Assembly (NCBI GenBank): GCA_041602035.1
Contig: JBFIHA010000004.1
Coordinates: forward strand, 121,355-185,354
Direction: 5' to 3'
Source: JAOTVV01 sp041602035
Lineage (GTDB): Bacteria > Gemmatimonadota > Gemmatimonadetes > Gemmatimonadales > GWC2-71-9
Length of the DNA stretch: 64,000 nucleotides
Shown here: positions 26,336 to 35,888 of the stretch, in pieces
Numbering within the stretch: the first letter of the stretch is position 1
Layout: every line of letters starts with the position of its first letter
Position numbers and translations under genes: made by a program
Notes under the pieces: model-generated
What the model was told of the DNA's origin: nothing
Databases searched by the model: none
The model's input: the letters and a program-made list of their open reading frames with translations, nothing else

Positions 26336-26977
26336 CTACTCGTTGGGGGACCGCGACTCGCCGAACACCTGGACCCGGAGTCCGTTGGGACCGCGGTCCC
26401 CGAACACCCAGACCCGACGGCCCACGAGCATGGTGAGCTCCCGGGGCAACGCCGCGAGCCGCACGATCTCGGTCCGCGACACCTCGATGAAGTGCGCATC
26501 CTCGCGCTCCACCAACCTCCCGATCACGGGCCGTTCGCCGTTGAACTGGACCACCTCGTACGCCGACACTTCCACCGCCCGTCGCGGCGCTGGCGGTGTA
26601 TTGGCCACCGGCTTCCCCCAGACGCGCACGTGGGCACCCACGACCCGCTCGAGTTCGCCCCGGAACGGTCCCACCAGCGCCACCTCACCCGTGGCGGTCT
26701 GCACCACGGTCTGCGTGAGGGGCACCGCTCCCACGGCTCGGACCACACCACTCACTGTGGTGTCTCCCGACGGTCGCGGGGCCGCCGCAACCGGAGACGC
26801 GGTCACGCCGGCCGGAGCGGGCGTCGCTGGGGAGGGGCTGGTGGTGTCGGGCGCCGGGACCTGCAACGGGACAGCAGCGTCCGATGATTCTCCCGCCGGC
26901 GCTGCCTCCTGCTGGCGCTCACCGCCGCAAGCGGCGACGAAGCATACCACCACCAGTGCAAGGCTCAGTTCACGCAT
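26336..26977 (-). CDS. Lipoprotein with two internal repeats
   Basis: A 213-residue lipoprotein: signal region LSLALVVVCFVAAC with lipobox Cys C17, then a Ser/Thr/Pro/Ala-rich linker (about 20-72). Two repeats of about 60 residues follow. Repeat 1 (about 75-145) runs VSGVVRAV... LERVVGAHVRVWGK... VEVSAYEV. Repeat 2 (about 149-207) runs VIGRLVER... LTMLVGRRVWVFGD... LRVQVFGE. Each looks like a small OB-fold-like beta unit. It starts 9 nt after the large HExxH protease and so belongs to the same operon. Function unknown; an inhibitor, partner or binding role is a guess. Confidence 0.75.
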   Translation of the reverse strand: MRELSLALVVVCFVAACGGERQQEAAPAGESSDAAVPLQVPAPDTTSPSPATPAPAGVTASPVAAAPRPSGDTTVSGVVRAVGAVPLTQTVVQTATGEVALVGPFRGELERVVGAHVRVWGKPVANTPPAPRRAVEVSAYEVVQFNGERPVIGRLVEREDAHFIEVSRTEIVRLAALPRELTMLVGRRVWVFGDRGPNGLRVQVFGESRSPNE

Positions 26978-26986
26978 GTCGCTGCC

Positions 26987-29890
26987 TCATTTGGTGCGAA
27001 CGATCCAGACCTGCGGCCTCGTGGCCGTGCCGAGCGGTGCGTCGACCAGGTCGCGCACCCTGACGGCGAGTGCGGGACGGCTCGCTCCGGCGGCGAGCAA
27101 CGTATACACCGTGCTGCCGGAGCGTACCTGTTCGGTGACCGCGAAGTTCCCAAAGGTCTGCTGCGCCGGCGCGAGCGGCGCCGCTGCGTTGAGCGAACTC
27201 AGGACGTCGTGCACGTTCCAGCTTGCCATTTGCAGGCTGGTGTCCGAGGCCACGCCAACGCGGCCATCCACATAGTTCTCCGCCGCCCAACGGGCGAACA
27301 CCGAATCGAACTGCACTCCCAACAGCGCCTCCACGTTTTGCACGCCCGACAGGTCGCTCTTGGCGATCCAGTCCCTCGTGAGCGCGGTTTCTCCCCCGGG
27401 GTAACTCTGGCCGAACCGATCGGCCACGTACCGTTGGAACGCCCACGAGGCACCGTAGAACCAGAACGGCTCGCACGGCGTGCCGCTATTGAGCGACTGC
27501 GTGCCAAACAGTGTGCACTCGTCAGGGGCGTTTGCGTTCTTGCCGCCACCGTTGTTCCACCCATAGTACCAACCGAGGCGGCGGAAGATGAACCGGTACC
27601 ACGACGCCCCTGCGCCCGAGAGCGCCACCGAGGCCCCGTAGTCCATGCCCGACGTGTTTCCGAGAATACTGTGCCCGACCACCTCCTCGGCCAAGGTCGC
27701 TTGTCCCTCGGCCTCCCACGTGGACAGTGACCGCGACCGCCCCAGCACCACGATGCGACGGCTTTGCTGGATGTTGTGAGTGAACTCGTGCGCGATCAGC
27801 GAGGGCATCTGGAACAGCACGCTCCCCTTGCTCCGTGCCCCCGTACCGGCCGCGTTCCCCGGATCGGGCACGTGTCCGTAGAACAGCTCCCCCTGATCCG
27901 AAGACGCACAGCTCGCCGCGGAGAATAGGTCGCCCCCGAACACGAACCCGGCGATTTGACCGCTCAGGAGCTTGTTCACCTCGATCGTGAGCACCACGAA
28001 CACGCGCTGGTTCACGTCGAGGTCGCTGGGTGTGCCGAAATACGTGGTGTCGGCCGCGTAGATGTGGAGATCGAACGTGTCACTGTACGCCTGAAGCTCG
28101 GCGTCCGTCAGCGAGTCCGCGGCCGGGTTGTTCAGGTCGGTCACGAAGATTCCGGCCGTGCCCACCGTCTTGACGACCACGTCAATGCCGATCGAGTCGC
28201 ACGCTCCCGTGGTGTTCCCCGTCCCACCCGTGTTGTCGATGTTCGGCACGTGCAGGCGGAGCGTGTCACCGACGTTCGGCACCGCCGCGGCGGCCGCCGT
28301 GCTGCGTTGCGGAGCCTGGCGCAAGGCAGGGTTCGTCGCCGGGTCGAGGAACTGCCGCTCGAACGCGCGGATCCGCTGTTCGGCCCGGTCGTGCGCCATG
28401 CGGCGCTCGATCTCCCGCAGATCTGCGCTGGACATCGCCATACGCCCGCTCCGCGGAGCGAAGACCGGGGCCACGGCCGGCGGCACCGGCGCCGCTGCCC
28501 CCTGCACTGCGGTCATCGTGTACGAGAGCATGAGCGTGGGGGATTCAGCGGCCGCTCCCACCCCAACGAGATACTCGTCACCCCCGGTCGCGGACGGGCC
28601 GAACTGGAGACAGAAGCTCGTCGGGTCCTGGACCAGCATCATCTCACCAGGTGCAAGCGCCAGCAGGCTAGCAGGGCGCACCGGATGGCTCACCGGATTG
28701 CTGTTGGCCCCGCCGACCGTGACCTGGACGTTGACGGCCCGGACCGGCTGACACGCGAACGCCGGGACCGTGATGTCGAGGCTCGTCGCGGTCGCGAACG
28801 TCACCACTGCTGGGAGCCCACCGACCGTCACCGTGTTGTTGGCCGGGGTGGTGCTGAACCCCGTCCCCGTGAGGGTGGCCGACGCCCCCTCCACCATCGT
28901 ATCGGGGTTCACGGCCACGAGTGACAGGTTGGTGCCGGTCGCGGTGAAGGTGACCGGATCTCCTTTGAGACCCGCCGCGCTGGCATCGACGGACTGTGAC
29001 CCGAGCGTCGCGCCAAGGGTCCAGGTTGTGGATGCCTCACCGTTCGCACCGGACTGCATGTTGGTCGGCGTCACCGACCCACTGCCGGCGGCGGGCGTGA
29101 AGACGATCGCCACCCCTGCCACCCCGTTGTCGTACTGGTCCACGACCTTCACCACGAGCGGCACTGGAAGCGCCGCCCCCACGGTTCCGGTCTGTCCGTC
29201 ACCCGAAACGGCGTAGACGGAGTCGGCCGCATCGGGGGTGGCGGTGCCGCTGAACAGCGCCGAACTCGTACCCCCACCCGGCGTCGCGGTGACCGTGTGC
29301 GCACCCGCGGCCGTCCCGAAACTCCACTGGGTTGCAACGCGCCCCGCGGCGTCCGTCCCCGCGCTTGCTGGCGAGACCGCCCCGCCGGAGGCGGACACGG
29401 CGAACGCCACGGTCACGCCAGTGATCGCGTTGCCGCGGCTGTCATTGACGACGAGCACCAGGGAATCCGCCAAGACGCTCATGACCGACGCCATCTGCGC
29501 GTCGCCGGACAGCTTCTGCAATTGCGCCGCGCGCTGCGCCACCGTGACACTCGCCTGCCCGCTTGCCGACCCCGACGACACCGTGACGGTCGCCGACCCA
29601 TTGGCGACGGCCGTGACCACGCCGCTGGCGCTCACCGAGGCGACGCCCGCGTTCGAGGACGCCCAGGAAAGCGAGGCGCCCGACATGATGTTGCCGTTCT
29701 GGTCCCGAACCGTCGCCGACAACGCGTCGGTGGCGCCGAGCGCATCCAGTGACACGGTCGTCTTGTTGAGGGTGATTGTGGTCGGCACCGGGTTGGGGCC
29801 CGTCCCACCGCCCTCTGAACACGCCAATTGGACAGTCAGGCTCAGCGTGAGGCCAAACACGGCAAACCGACAGGAAGATGAACGCGTCAC
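26987..29890 (-). CDS. Large lipoprotein with Ig-like domains and HExxH metalloprotease-like domain
   Basis: A 967-residue surface protein. The N-terminus has a lipoprotein signal with Cys C24 (QLAC). A BIG_2-like domain spans about 37-117, two invasin/BIG_1-like Ig domains about 120-215 and 220-320, and an IPT/TIG-like domain about 325-405. The C-terminal half carries H701-E702-F-T-H705 (IAHEFTHNIQQ) followed by WEAEGQATLAEE (about 725-736), a gluzincin-like pattern with a downstream glutamate ligand. A secreted zinc peptidase of M30-like or related type is likely. Tyr/Trp-rich segments after it (YRFIFRRLGWYYGWNNG) fit a surface binding face. It precedes a repeat lipoprotein by 9 nt. Confidence 0.83.
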   Translation of the reverse strand: MTRSSSCRFAVFGLTLSLTVQLACSEGGGTGPNPVPTTITLNKTTVSLDALGATDALSATVRDQNGNIMSGASLSWASSNAGVASVSASGVVTAVANGSATVTVSSGSASGQASVTVAQRAAQLQKLSGDAQMASVMSVLADSLVLVVNDSRGNAITGVTVAFAVSASGGAVSPASAGTDAAGRVATQWSFGTAAGAHTVTATPGGGTSSALFSGTATPDAADSVYAVSGDGQTGTVGAALPVPLVVKVVDQYDNGVAGVAIVFTPAAGSGSVTPTNMQSGANGEASTTWTLGATLGSQSVDASAAGLKGDPVTFTATGTNLSLVAVNPDTMVEGASATLTGTGFSTTPANNTVTVGGLPAVVTFATATSLDITVPAFACQPVRAVNVQVTVGGANSNPVSHPVRPASLLALAPGEMMLVQDPTSFCLQFGPSATGGDEYLVGVGAAAESPTLMLSYTMTAVQGAAAPVPPAVAPVFAPRSGRMAMSSADLREIERRMAHDRAEQRIRAFERQFLDPATNPALRQAPQRSTAAAAAVPNVGDTLRLHVPNIDNTGGTGNTTGACDSIGIDVVVKTVGTAGIFVTDLNNPAADSLTDAELQAYSDTFDLHIYAADTTYFGTPSDLDVNQRVFVVLTIEVNKLLSGQIAGFVFGGDLFSAASCASSDQGELFYGHVPDPGNAAGTGARSKGSVLFQMPSLIAHEFTHNIQQSRRIVVLGRSRSLSTWEAEGQATLAEEVVGHSILGNTSGMDYGASVALSGAGASWYRFIFRRLGWYYGWNNGGGKNANAPDECTLFGTQSLNSGTPCEPFWFYGASWAFQRYVADRFGQSYPGGETALTRDWIAKSDLSGVQNVEALLGVQFDSVFARWAAENYVDGRVGVASDTSLQMASWNVHDVLSSLNAAAPLAPAQQTFGNFAVTEQVRSGSTVYTLLAAGASRPALAVRVRDLVDAPLGTATRPQVWIVRTK

Positions 29891-30021
29891 GGTGGCATAT
29901 CCTCGCTATGGGGTCGCAAAGCGCCTTGCATGGTACGACGACCGCGGCCGTCAAACAACGCACGGTACTGGCTGGACCCGCATCCGCGCCGTGACCCAGC
30001 GCACCCGGTACGGCCCCGATG

Positions 30022-32319
30022 CTACTTCAGCGTCCGCTCGAACAGCTTGAAGATCCTCGTATACTCATCCGCCCAGCTGGAGGCCTGCTGGAACCCGTGC
30101 CGTTCGGCGGGATAGATCGCCACCTCCCAATTCTCCTTCCCCAGCTCGATAAGTCGCTGCGCCAGGCGAGCGGTGTCGTAGAAGAGCACGTTCTCATCCA
30201 CCATGCCGTGAGCGATGAGGAGATCACCTTCCAGGCCCTCGGCAAAGTAGATCGGCGACGAGCGATGAAACGCCAGCGAGTCGGTTTGCGGCTCGTTCAG
30301 AATGTTGGATGTATACGGATGGTTGTAGTGTGCCCAGTCGGTCACCGGACGGAGCGCGGCGCCTGCCCGAAATACCCCGGGAGTGGTGAACATCGCCATG
30401 AGCGTGATGAAGCCACCATAGCTGCCGCCGTAGATCCCGATGCGCGCGGAGTCCACCCCCATGGTTTCGACCAGCCATCGAGCGCCGTCCACCTGATCGG
30501 TGAGATCCTGCCCGCCCATGTGCCGGTAGATGGCCGTCCGCCAATCGCGCCCGTGACCGGCGCTGCCGCGATAGTCCATGTCCAGCACCGTGTAGCCGTG
30601 GGCCGCCAGGACGTGGTGGAACATGTACTCGCGATAGTAGCTGGACCACCAATGGTGCACGTTCTGCAGGTAGCCGGCACCGTGCACAAAGATCACCGCT
30701 GGCCGCCCGTCCTCGGGAGCCGCATTGCCGGTGGGCCGATACAGTCGAGCCGGCACTACGGCCCCATCTCGGGCCGGGACCATGACGATTTCCGGCGTGA
30801 TCCACGGTCCGCGACGCCACTCCTCCGTCGTGCTCTCCGTGACCTGCTGCATGGTCCGACCGGGGCGATTCGGTTGCACGTACAACTCCGGTGGGCGACT
30901 GGCCTCCGAGTGCGCGATCGCCAGCCACCGGCCGTCCGGCGACACGGTGACGTCTTGGCGTCCGAGCGGCGTGGTGATCTTGGTCATCTCGCCGCCCCGC
31001 ACCGGCATCCGGTAGAAGTGCACCTCCGCGAAGCCGTCCCGACTGGCTTCCATGTACCAGGTGCCGCCGTCGGCGGACAGCGTGGCGGAGCGGACCTCCC
31101 ACTCGCCCGTCGTGAGTGGCAGCGCGTCCCCTCCGGCGGCCGGCACGAGATACAGGTGGGCCCAGCCAGACCGTTCCGACCCGACGTACACGGTCTCGCC
31201 GTCGGGCAGGAACCCGGCCGTGAACGACAGCGGCCCGCCGATCCACGCGGGGTCGTGTAACTCCTCGACCACCCGAGCTTCCAGACTGGGGAGGTCCACC
31301 ACGACATACCACCGTCGCTCGTTGTCGTCGGTCTCCACCCGGAGCAGCGCGTGCGTCGATGTGGGTGACACCGCCCACCCCACGATGCTGCGATCGCCTT
31401 CTCCGACGCTGTCACCGACGAACGTCACGGCGCCCGTGGCCACCTCCAGCACCGCGGCACGTGCCGTGCCCTGGTGATCGCCGACCTTGACGCGGCCCTC
31501 ATAGACATCGAGATACCCGTCCTCCGTGATCCACAGCGGCATCTTGATCCGGCGCGTGTTCTTCGCTGGTTCCCGCACGGTGAGCAGCACGAACTTCCCA
31601 TCGGGGGTGACACGCAGCCTGGTCACCGATTTCCCCTCGCCCGGGTAGAAGGGCTGCGGTCCCGTCGTGTCACGTGGAGCACGGCGACCCCAGGGCTGCT
31701 CACGATAGGCCCCCTCCCGAATGAATTCGAACAGCTCAACCTGTTGGTCCACCAGGAATTTCCGTTGCCCGGTGGGTTCCGTCGGATCCCGCGGTGGGTT
31801 GCCGCGCCGAATGTCCGTGAGTTGCCGCAGCTCCTGCGACTCCAGGTCGAACGCGTACACGTTTCCGTCCCGCTGGTAGAACAACGCGGTGCCGTCGGCG
31901 CTCCACTGCGGACTCGACTCGCGGTCTCGTGTCTTGGTGAGGTAGCGCGACCGTCCCCGCTCCCACAGCACCAGGTCACCATCCACCACGAACACTGCAC
32001 GGCGCCGATCCGGCGACCACTCGGCATCACCGGCTAGGACGGTGTCAGCGACGTCGTCATCCACCCGCTCCGGCACCGGTCGGTCAGGCCGAATCCGGTA
32101 GTGGGTCATTGCGGTGTCGGCTCCTGGTTGCTGCCAGCGGAAGTACAGCCAGCGGCTGTCGGGCGACCATCGAAAGCCCTGCGGCGCCCGGCCCACGAGC
32201 TCCGGGCCACGCATGATGTTTCGGATGCTGAGATCGAACTCTTGGGCGGTGGCAATGGTCGGGGCCACGCCAGTGGCCAGCAATACAGCACCTCCCACGC
32301 GCAACACGACGGCTCGCAT
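30022..32319 (-). CDS. Prolyl oligopeptidase family (S9) serine peptidase, secreted
   Basis: A 765-residue exported peptidase similar to dipeptidyl peptidases and acylaminoacyl peptidases. The signal peptide (GGAVLLATGVAPTIATAQ) is followed by a beta-propeller with WSPDSRWLYF, WSPDRRRAVFV and WSADGTALFYQ repeats. The alpha/beta-hydrolase domain ends with the catalytic triad S633 (YGGSYGGF), D708 (GMVDENV) and H741 (AERHGF). It would cut peptides from extracellular protein. GGAGGGG lies upstream of the GTG/ATG pair; the ATG at 32319 is used. The divergent gene at 32406 shares its 83-bp promoter region. Confidence 0.92.
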   Translation of the reverse strand: MRAVVLRVGGAVLLATGVAPTIATAQEFDLSIRNIMRGPELVGRAPQGFRWSPDSRWLYFRWQQPGADTAMTHYRIRPDRPVPERVDDDVADTVLAGDAEWSPDRRRAVFVVDGDLVLWERGRSRYLTKTRDRESSPQWSADGTALFYQRDGNVYAFDLESQELRQLTDIRRGNPPRDPTEPTGQRKFLVDQQVELFEFIREGAYREQPWGRRAPRDTTGPQPFYPGEGKSVTRLRVTPDGKFVLLTVREPAKNTRRIKMPLWITEDGYLDVYEGRVKVGDHQGTARAAVLEVATGAVTFVGDSVGEGDRSIVGWAVSPTSTHALLRVETDDNERRWYVVVDLPSLEARVVEELHDPAWIGGPLSFTAGFLPDGETVYVGSERSGWAHLYLVPAAGGDALPLTTGEWEVRSATLSADGGTWYMEASRDGFAEVHFYRMPVRGGEMTKITTPLGRQDVTVSPDGRWLAIAHSEASRPPELYVQPNRPGRTMQQVTESTTEEWRRGPWITPEIVMVPARDGAVVPARLYRPTGNAAPEDGRPAVIFVHGAGYLQNVHHWWSSYYREYMFHHVLAAHGYTVLDMDYRGSAGHGRDWRTAIYRHMGGQDLTDQVDGARWLVETMGVDSARIGIYGGSYGGFITLMAMFTTPGVFRAGAALRPVTDWAHYNHPYTSNILNEPQTDSLAFHRSSPIYFAEGLEGDLLIAHGMVDENVLFYDTARLAQRLIELGKENWEVAIYPAERHGFQQASSWADEYTRIFKLFERTLK

Positions 32320-32405
32320 CACGGGTCCCCTCCAACGGTAGATGGTGCTCCGGGATCGGCCCGGACCATTCCGCTCCGAACCGACACGACGTATGCTACA
32401 CTATC

Positions 32406-32897
32406 ATGACGACACGATCGCAACGGCCACGTCGGACCATCTTCGACCGAGCCGTCGCGTTCGTGCTCGTCGCCGCAGCGCTCAGTTCGTGTCGCCCACA
32501 TGGCGACCAGGTCCAGGCCTCCGCGTCACCCGAGAACGCTGTCGACCTCGTGGGTTCGTGGGAGTTGGATGCCCAGCCCGCAGTTGACACCCCGACGTTT
32601 CGCCCCTGGATCACCGTCACCATCGATTCCGTGACGGATCAGACCGTCCACGGGCGCCTGCGGCACTACCTGGTCGGCAACATGGGGCTCGATACCGACG
32701 CGTTTCCGCATTTCGAAGGTCGGGTGGGCCACCACGATACGCTGCGGATCGCCATCCGCCACGCCGACCCTGCCGTTGCCGGCCTGAGATTCGTGGGACG
32801 CGTCGAGCGCGATACGATTCGGCTCGATACCCTGGTGGTCGGAGCGGAGATTGTGAGCGGCGGCGGTCGAGCCTGGATGCTGATCCGCCGTCGCTAA
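32406..32897 (+). CDS. Small lipoprotein of unknown function
   Basis: A 163-residue protein with lipobox Cys C29 (VLVAAALSSC). The mature part opens with DLVGSWELDAQP and contains ITVTIDSVTDQTVHGRL and LRFVGRVERDTIRL, which suggests a calycin-like or small beta-barrel fold. No named family is recognised. A TATGCT/TACACT -10-like sequence lies only about 5-10 nt before the ATG at 32406, so the mRNA could be leaderless; this is uncertain. Divergent from the S9 peptidase gene. Confidence 0.65.
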   Translation: MTTRSQRPRRTIFDRAVAFVLVAAALSSCRPHGDQVQASASPENAVDLVGSWELDAQPAVDTPTFRPWITVTIDSVTDQTVHGRLRHYLVGNMGLDTDAFPHFEGRVGHHDTLRIAIRHADPAVAGLRFVGRVERDTIRLDTLVVGAEIVSGGGRAWMLIRRR

Positions 32898-32906
32898 CCA
32901 CGACGG

Positions 32907-33302
32907 TTACTTGGGTGCAGGGAACGTGAGGCTCGACCCGCCCAGCGAAACGATCTCGTAGGTGGTCGCCGCCAACTGCAGCAGCAGGATCGAGTACCCG
33001 CTCTGCGCATCTCGGTCGGACACCATGACCCGAACCAGCGGCCCCGCCGACAAGCTCCCCGTCACCACTCCGCGAAGCTCTCGCTCGCTGACCCGTGACG
33101 TGAACGTGCGGCACCCGGAGCACGCGGGGGTCACCGAATCGATGGCGTAGGGCTCGACCGCACTCACTCGGAACATGGCTGCACCCAGCGTCTGCTGTGG
33201 CGTAACGAGCTCGGCCACGATCTCGCCGGCCTTGGGACCGGAGTCACAGGACATGGCGGCGACCATGACGGCCAACGCGGCCCATCTCACGTGCCGGGTC
33301 AC
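32907..33302 (-). CDS. Small lipoprotein coupled to the M6 protease (cohesin-like candidate)
   Basis: A 131-residue lipoprotein with Cys C19 (VMVAAMSC). The mature region is strand-rich (IVAELVTPQQTLGAAMFRVS, LVRVMVSDRD, SILLLQLAATTYEIVSLG) and has a CSGC pair in an internal loop. Length, single-domain layout and strand spacing resemble small cohesin-like or Ig-like folds. It overlaps the stop of the M6 protease gene by 4 nt, so the two are translated together. Because the protease ends in a dockerin-like segment, a docking role at the cell surface is inferred; no similarity search supports it yet. Confidence 0.68.
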   Translation of the reverse strand: MTRHVRWAALAVMVAAMSCDSGPKAGEIVAELVTPQQTLGAAMFRVSAVEPYAIDSVTPACSGCRTFTSRVSERELRGVVTGSLSAGPLVRVMVSDRDAQSGYSILLLQLAATTYEIVSLGGSSLTFPAPK

Positions 33303-35818
33303 GGGCGTTCACCTCGCGGCGCGGGGAGCCCAGCCGCCACCTCCGGAGCCACCGCTTGTCCCGTGGCATTCACCCAGGCCAGGAAGTCTCCAACGTCCAG
33401 TCGACCGTTTCGGTTGCCGAGCAGGTCGAGATAGGTGATCTGATCGGCGGTAAGCGGTCGCGACGTGCCAACCACGTGCGACACCACCTCCGGTGCCGCC
33501 AGCACGGGGGCGACCACCTCGAGCTGCACGGGCTTCGTGGCCGTTTGCGAGCCGGACGTCACCTGCAGCGTGAGTGGGAACGTGCCGGTCTGGGCCGGTC
33601 GCCCGACCACCGTCCCGCTCGCCCCGAACGACAACCCTTGTGGCAGCGTGCCGCCCACGAGACTCCAGGAACGCGTGTCCACCCCACCCGAGGCCACGAA
33701 CTGGTGTTGATACTGCGCTCCCATCACGGCTTGGGGGGGCGGCATCCCGGACACAGCCAGCGGTGCGGCGAAGGTCGCGCGCACGACGAATGGCCGACCC
33801 ATCGCCAGCCGCAGGGTGTCGTTTTGCGCGGTGGTATCGCCCGACCATCCTTCGAACAGATGGCCGACCCCGGTCACCTCGGCGGTGAGCGTGACCGGTG
33901 TGCCGGCGCTCACGAACTCCCCCGCCGCGATGTCGAGCGGCGGGTCCGCCAACACGGTGCCAGTGCCGGTACCGTAGAGTTCCACCGCCACCCGGTATTC
34001 CGCCTGCACTGTAGCGACGATCGAGTCGCCAATCGACGACGCCGTGAACAGGTGGCTCCGGGGCTGTCCGTTCGACCAGGAGAGAAACGTGTAGCGGCGT
34101 CGGCCGGCATCGACGGTCTGCACGCTGTCGATGTCGAGCGCGTGCTGCGTCCCCTCGTCGAGCAGGTCGACGAACACCCGGTACGGCGCGCCGTTGAAGC
34201 GGAACACCGCCATGGTATCGGTGGCCTGCACGACCGTCGGGCGGCGGAATCGGATCCGCGCTACCATCGACCGGTCACCCAGCTGATCAATGGAATCCAC
34301 GGAGATGTACGTCGGCGTCCCGTTGTTTCGGTCACTCGAGGGGATCGTGCGCGGCCCGAACTCGCGGTTGACCGTCGTGCCGGGATACGGGTCGCCGTCA
34401 TCCCCGCGATGGGCCGCAGCGCCGAGCATATCGTTGCGGCCGTCCGCCTGCTCGAGGGAGAGCGCGTGCGGCATCGAGGCGTTCACCGAGTTGCCGCGGA
34501 TGCGCATGAGCACGGAATCGACGTGCCAGACGAGCAGCCCCGGTGCGTGGAGAGCCGAGTCGGACCCGAGTTGCTGCCGGTTTTCCAGCAGGAAGTACTC
34601 GTTGGAGCCTGCGATGGGCACGACGTACGCCGTGTCGGAAATCTGCACCGGGGTGATCCGAAGCGTGGTGTCAGCCGCCACGAGCACCTCGGACACCCAC
34701 CCGAGCCGGGCGCGCGACCAGGCCTCCAGATGCGCCGGGCGGTGGGGCTTGTTCCAATTGCCCGACCCCATGAGCCCCCAATGCCCGATGCCGGCCGTGC
34801 TGCCGCCCGTGTCGTAGAGATCGGGCAGCCCGAAGATGTGCCCCGTCTCGTGGGCAACCACACCCATCGCCTGGGGTTGAGCGCCGGTGCAACCCCCGTC
34901 GCCACCCTGCCCGCCCTGGATGATGTAGTCGTTGACCTGGATCGTGCGTGGCCCCGATACGCTCCGAGAGGTGTCCGTGGTCGACAATGTCGTCCCCGTG
35001 CGGCCGCGATACGACCAGCGGTGCGCCCACACGTTGTTTTCGGCCGCCGAGTTCACGTTCTTGCAGGCGCCGTCCACCTCGGGGTGCATGAGCACGATGG
35101 CGTCCACGACGCCGTCATCGTCACCCGAGTTGGGGATCCCGTCCGGACCGTCATTGTCGAACAGCCCGTAATCAACCGAGTCGTCGTGCGCCTGCACGAG
35201 TTCTCGGATCATACCGGCGATGTCGGCGCTGCCGCAGAGACCGTTACAGCCTCCTTCGTAGCGCGACTCGGGTCCGGACACCCGTTTCCAGTCGAACACG
35301 GTACCCGTCACGAGTAACCGGTCCTTCGACAGCTCGCGATAGTACGTGTGGATCGAGTACGGCGGTGCCGGGTTGGTGCCGTAGAGCCGGTCGGCCAGCG
35401 CCTGACGTGGGACCGTACTCTGCAGCACCGCCGAGTCGGTGTTGGCGTACATGACGAGAAACACCGGCACGCGGAGGTCGCCACCGTAGACCGCACCGGG
35501 ATCGAAGTGGGCGAGCGGCGCCATGCTCACCCCCGCGGCCGCCGCCTGGGCCCGGTAGGCATTCCGGCGCCGGGCCACGTCCTTGCCGCGCCGAATCCAG
35601 CCGTTGTCGGGTGAGAATTGGAACGCCGTGGGATCCCGCTGTAGCGTTTCGTAGTAGCTGGCCGGCGGACGGGCCCCGCCCAGCACGCGGCCCAACTCCT
35701 CGACGTCGGTCTGGGCAGCTGCCGGAGCCGACACGAGCAGCGCCCCACCGAGACCCACCCCGGTGGCACCGAGCCGCACCAGGCGGCGCGCCAGCCATGT
35801 CTGCCAAGCTGTCTGCAT
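33299..35818 (-). CDS. M6-family (immune-inhibitor-A-like) secreted metalloprotease with dockerin-like tail
   Basis: An 839-residue exported protease; numbering is from the GTG one codon upstream (840). The signal peptide (LGATGVGLGGALLVSAPAAAQ) leads to the M6 catalytic domain with H324-E-T-G-H328-IFGLPD334 (HExxHxxGxxD, a metzincin-like site) and a downstream LMGSGNW segment. Further on come a beta-rich region with IGDSIVATVQAEYRVAVEL, a putative Ig domain about 690-770 (AVMGAQYQHQFVASGG, GTLPQGLSF), and at the C-terminus an EF-hand-like segment, about 790-815 (DLLGNRNGRLDVGDFLAW), which resembles one dockerin repeat. It ends 4 nt inside the small lipoprotein gene. Confidence 0.88.
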   Translation of the reverse strand: MQTAWQTWLARRLVRLGATGVGLGGALLVSAPAAAQTDVEELGRVLGGARPPASYYETLQRDPTAFQFSPDNGWIRRGKDVARRRNAYRAQAAAAGVSMAPLAHFDPGAVYGGDLRVPVFLVMYANTDSAVLQSTVPRQALADRLYGTNPAPPYSIHTYYRELSKDRLLVTGTVFDWKRVSGPESRYEGGCNGLCGSADIAGMIRELVQAHDDSVDYGLFDNDGPDGIPNSGDDDGVVDAIVLMHPEVDGACKNVNSAAENNVWAHRWSYRGRTGTTLSTTDTSRSVSGPRTIQVNDYIIQGGQGGDGGCTGAQPQAMGVVAHETGHIFGLPDLYDTGGSTAGIGHWGLMGSGNWNKPHRPAHLEAWSRARLGWVSEVLVAADTTLRITPVQISDTAYVVPIAGSNEYFLLENRQQLGSDSALHAPGLLVWHVDSVLMRIRGNSVNASMPHALSLEQADGRNDMLGAAAHRGDDGDPYPGTTVNREFGPRTIPSSDRNNGTPTYISVDSIDQLGDRSMVARIRFRRPTVVQATDTMAVFRFNGAPYRVFVDLLDEGTQHALDIDSVQTVDAGRRRYTFLSWSNGQPRSHLFTASSIGDSIVATVQAEYRVAVELYGTGTGTVLADPPLDIAAGEFVSAGTPVTLTAEVTGVGHLFEGWSGDTTAQNDTLRLAMGRPFVVRATFAAPLAVSGMPPPQAVMGAQYQHQFVASGGVDTRSWSLVGGTLPQGLSFGASGTVVGRPAQTGTFPLTLQVTSGSQTATKPVQLEVVAPVLAAPEVVSHVVGTSRPLTADQITYLDLLGNRNGRLDVGDFLAWVNATGQAVAPEVAAGLPAPRGERP

Positions 35819-35888
35819 CACGTCACATCATGCTCCAATTCCGCTCTTGTACCCATGTCCAACGCTCGAGTGCCAGCAGCACCATCCG

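Noticed and set aside
33356..35317. 653-residue frame antisense to the M6 protease
   Set aside because: Arg/His-rich shadow of a gene with HExxH and signal peptide; no start site or motif.
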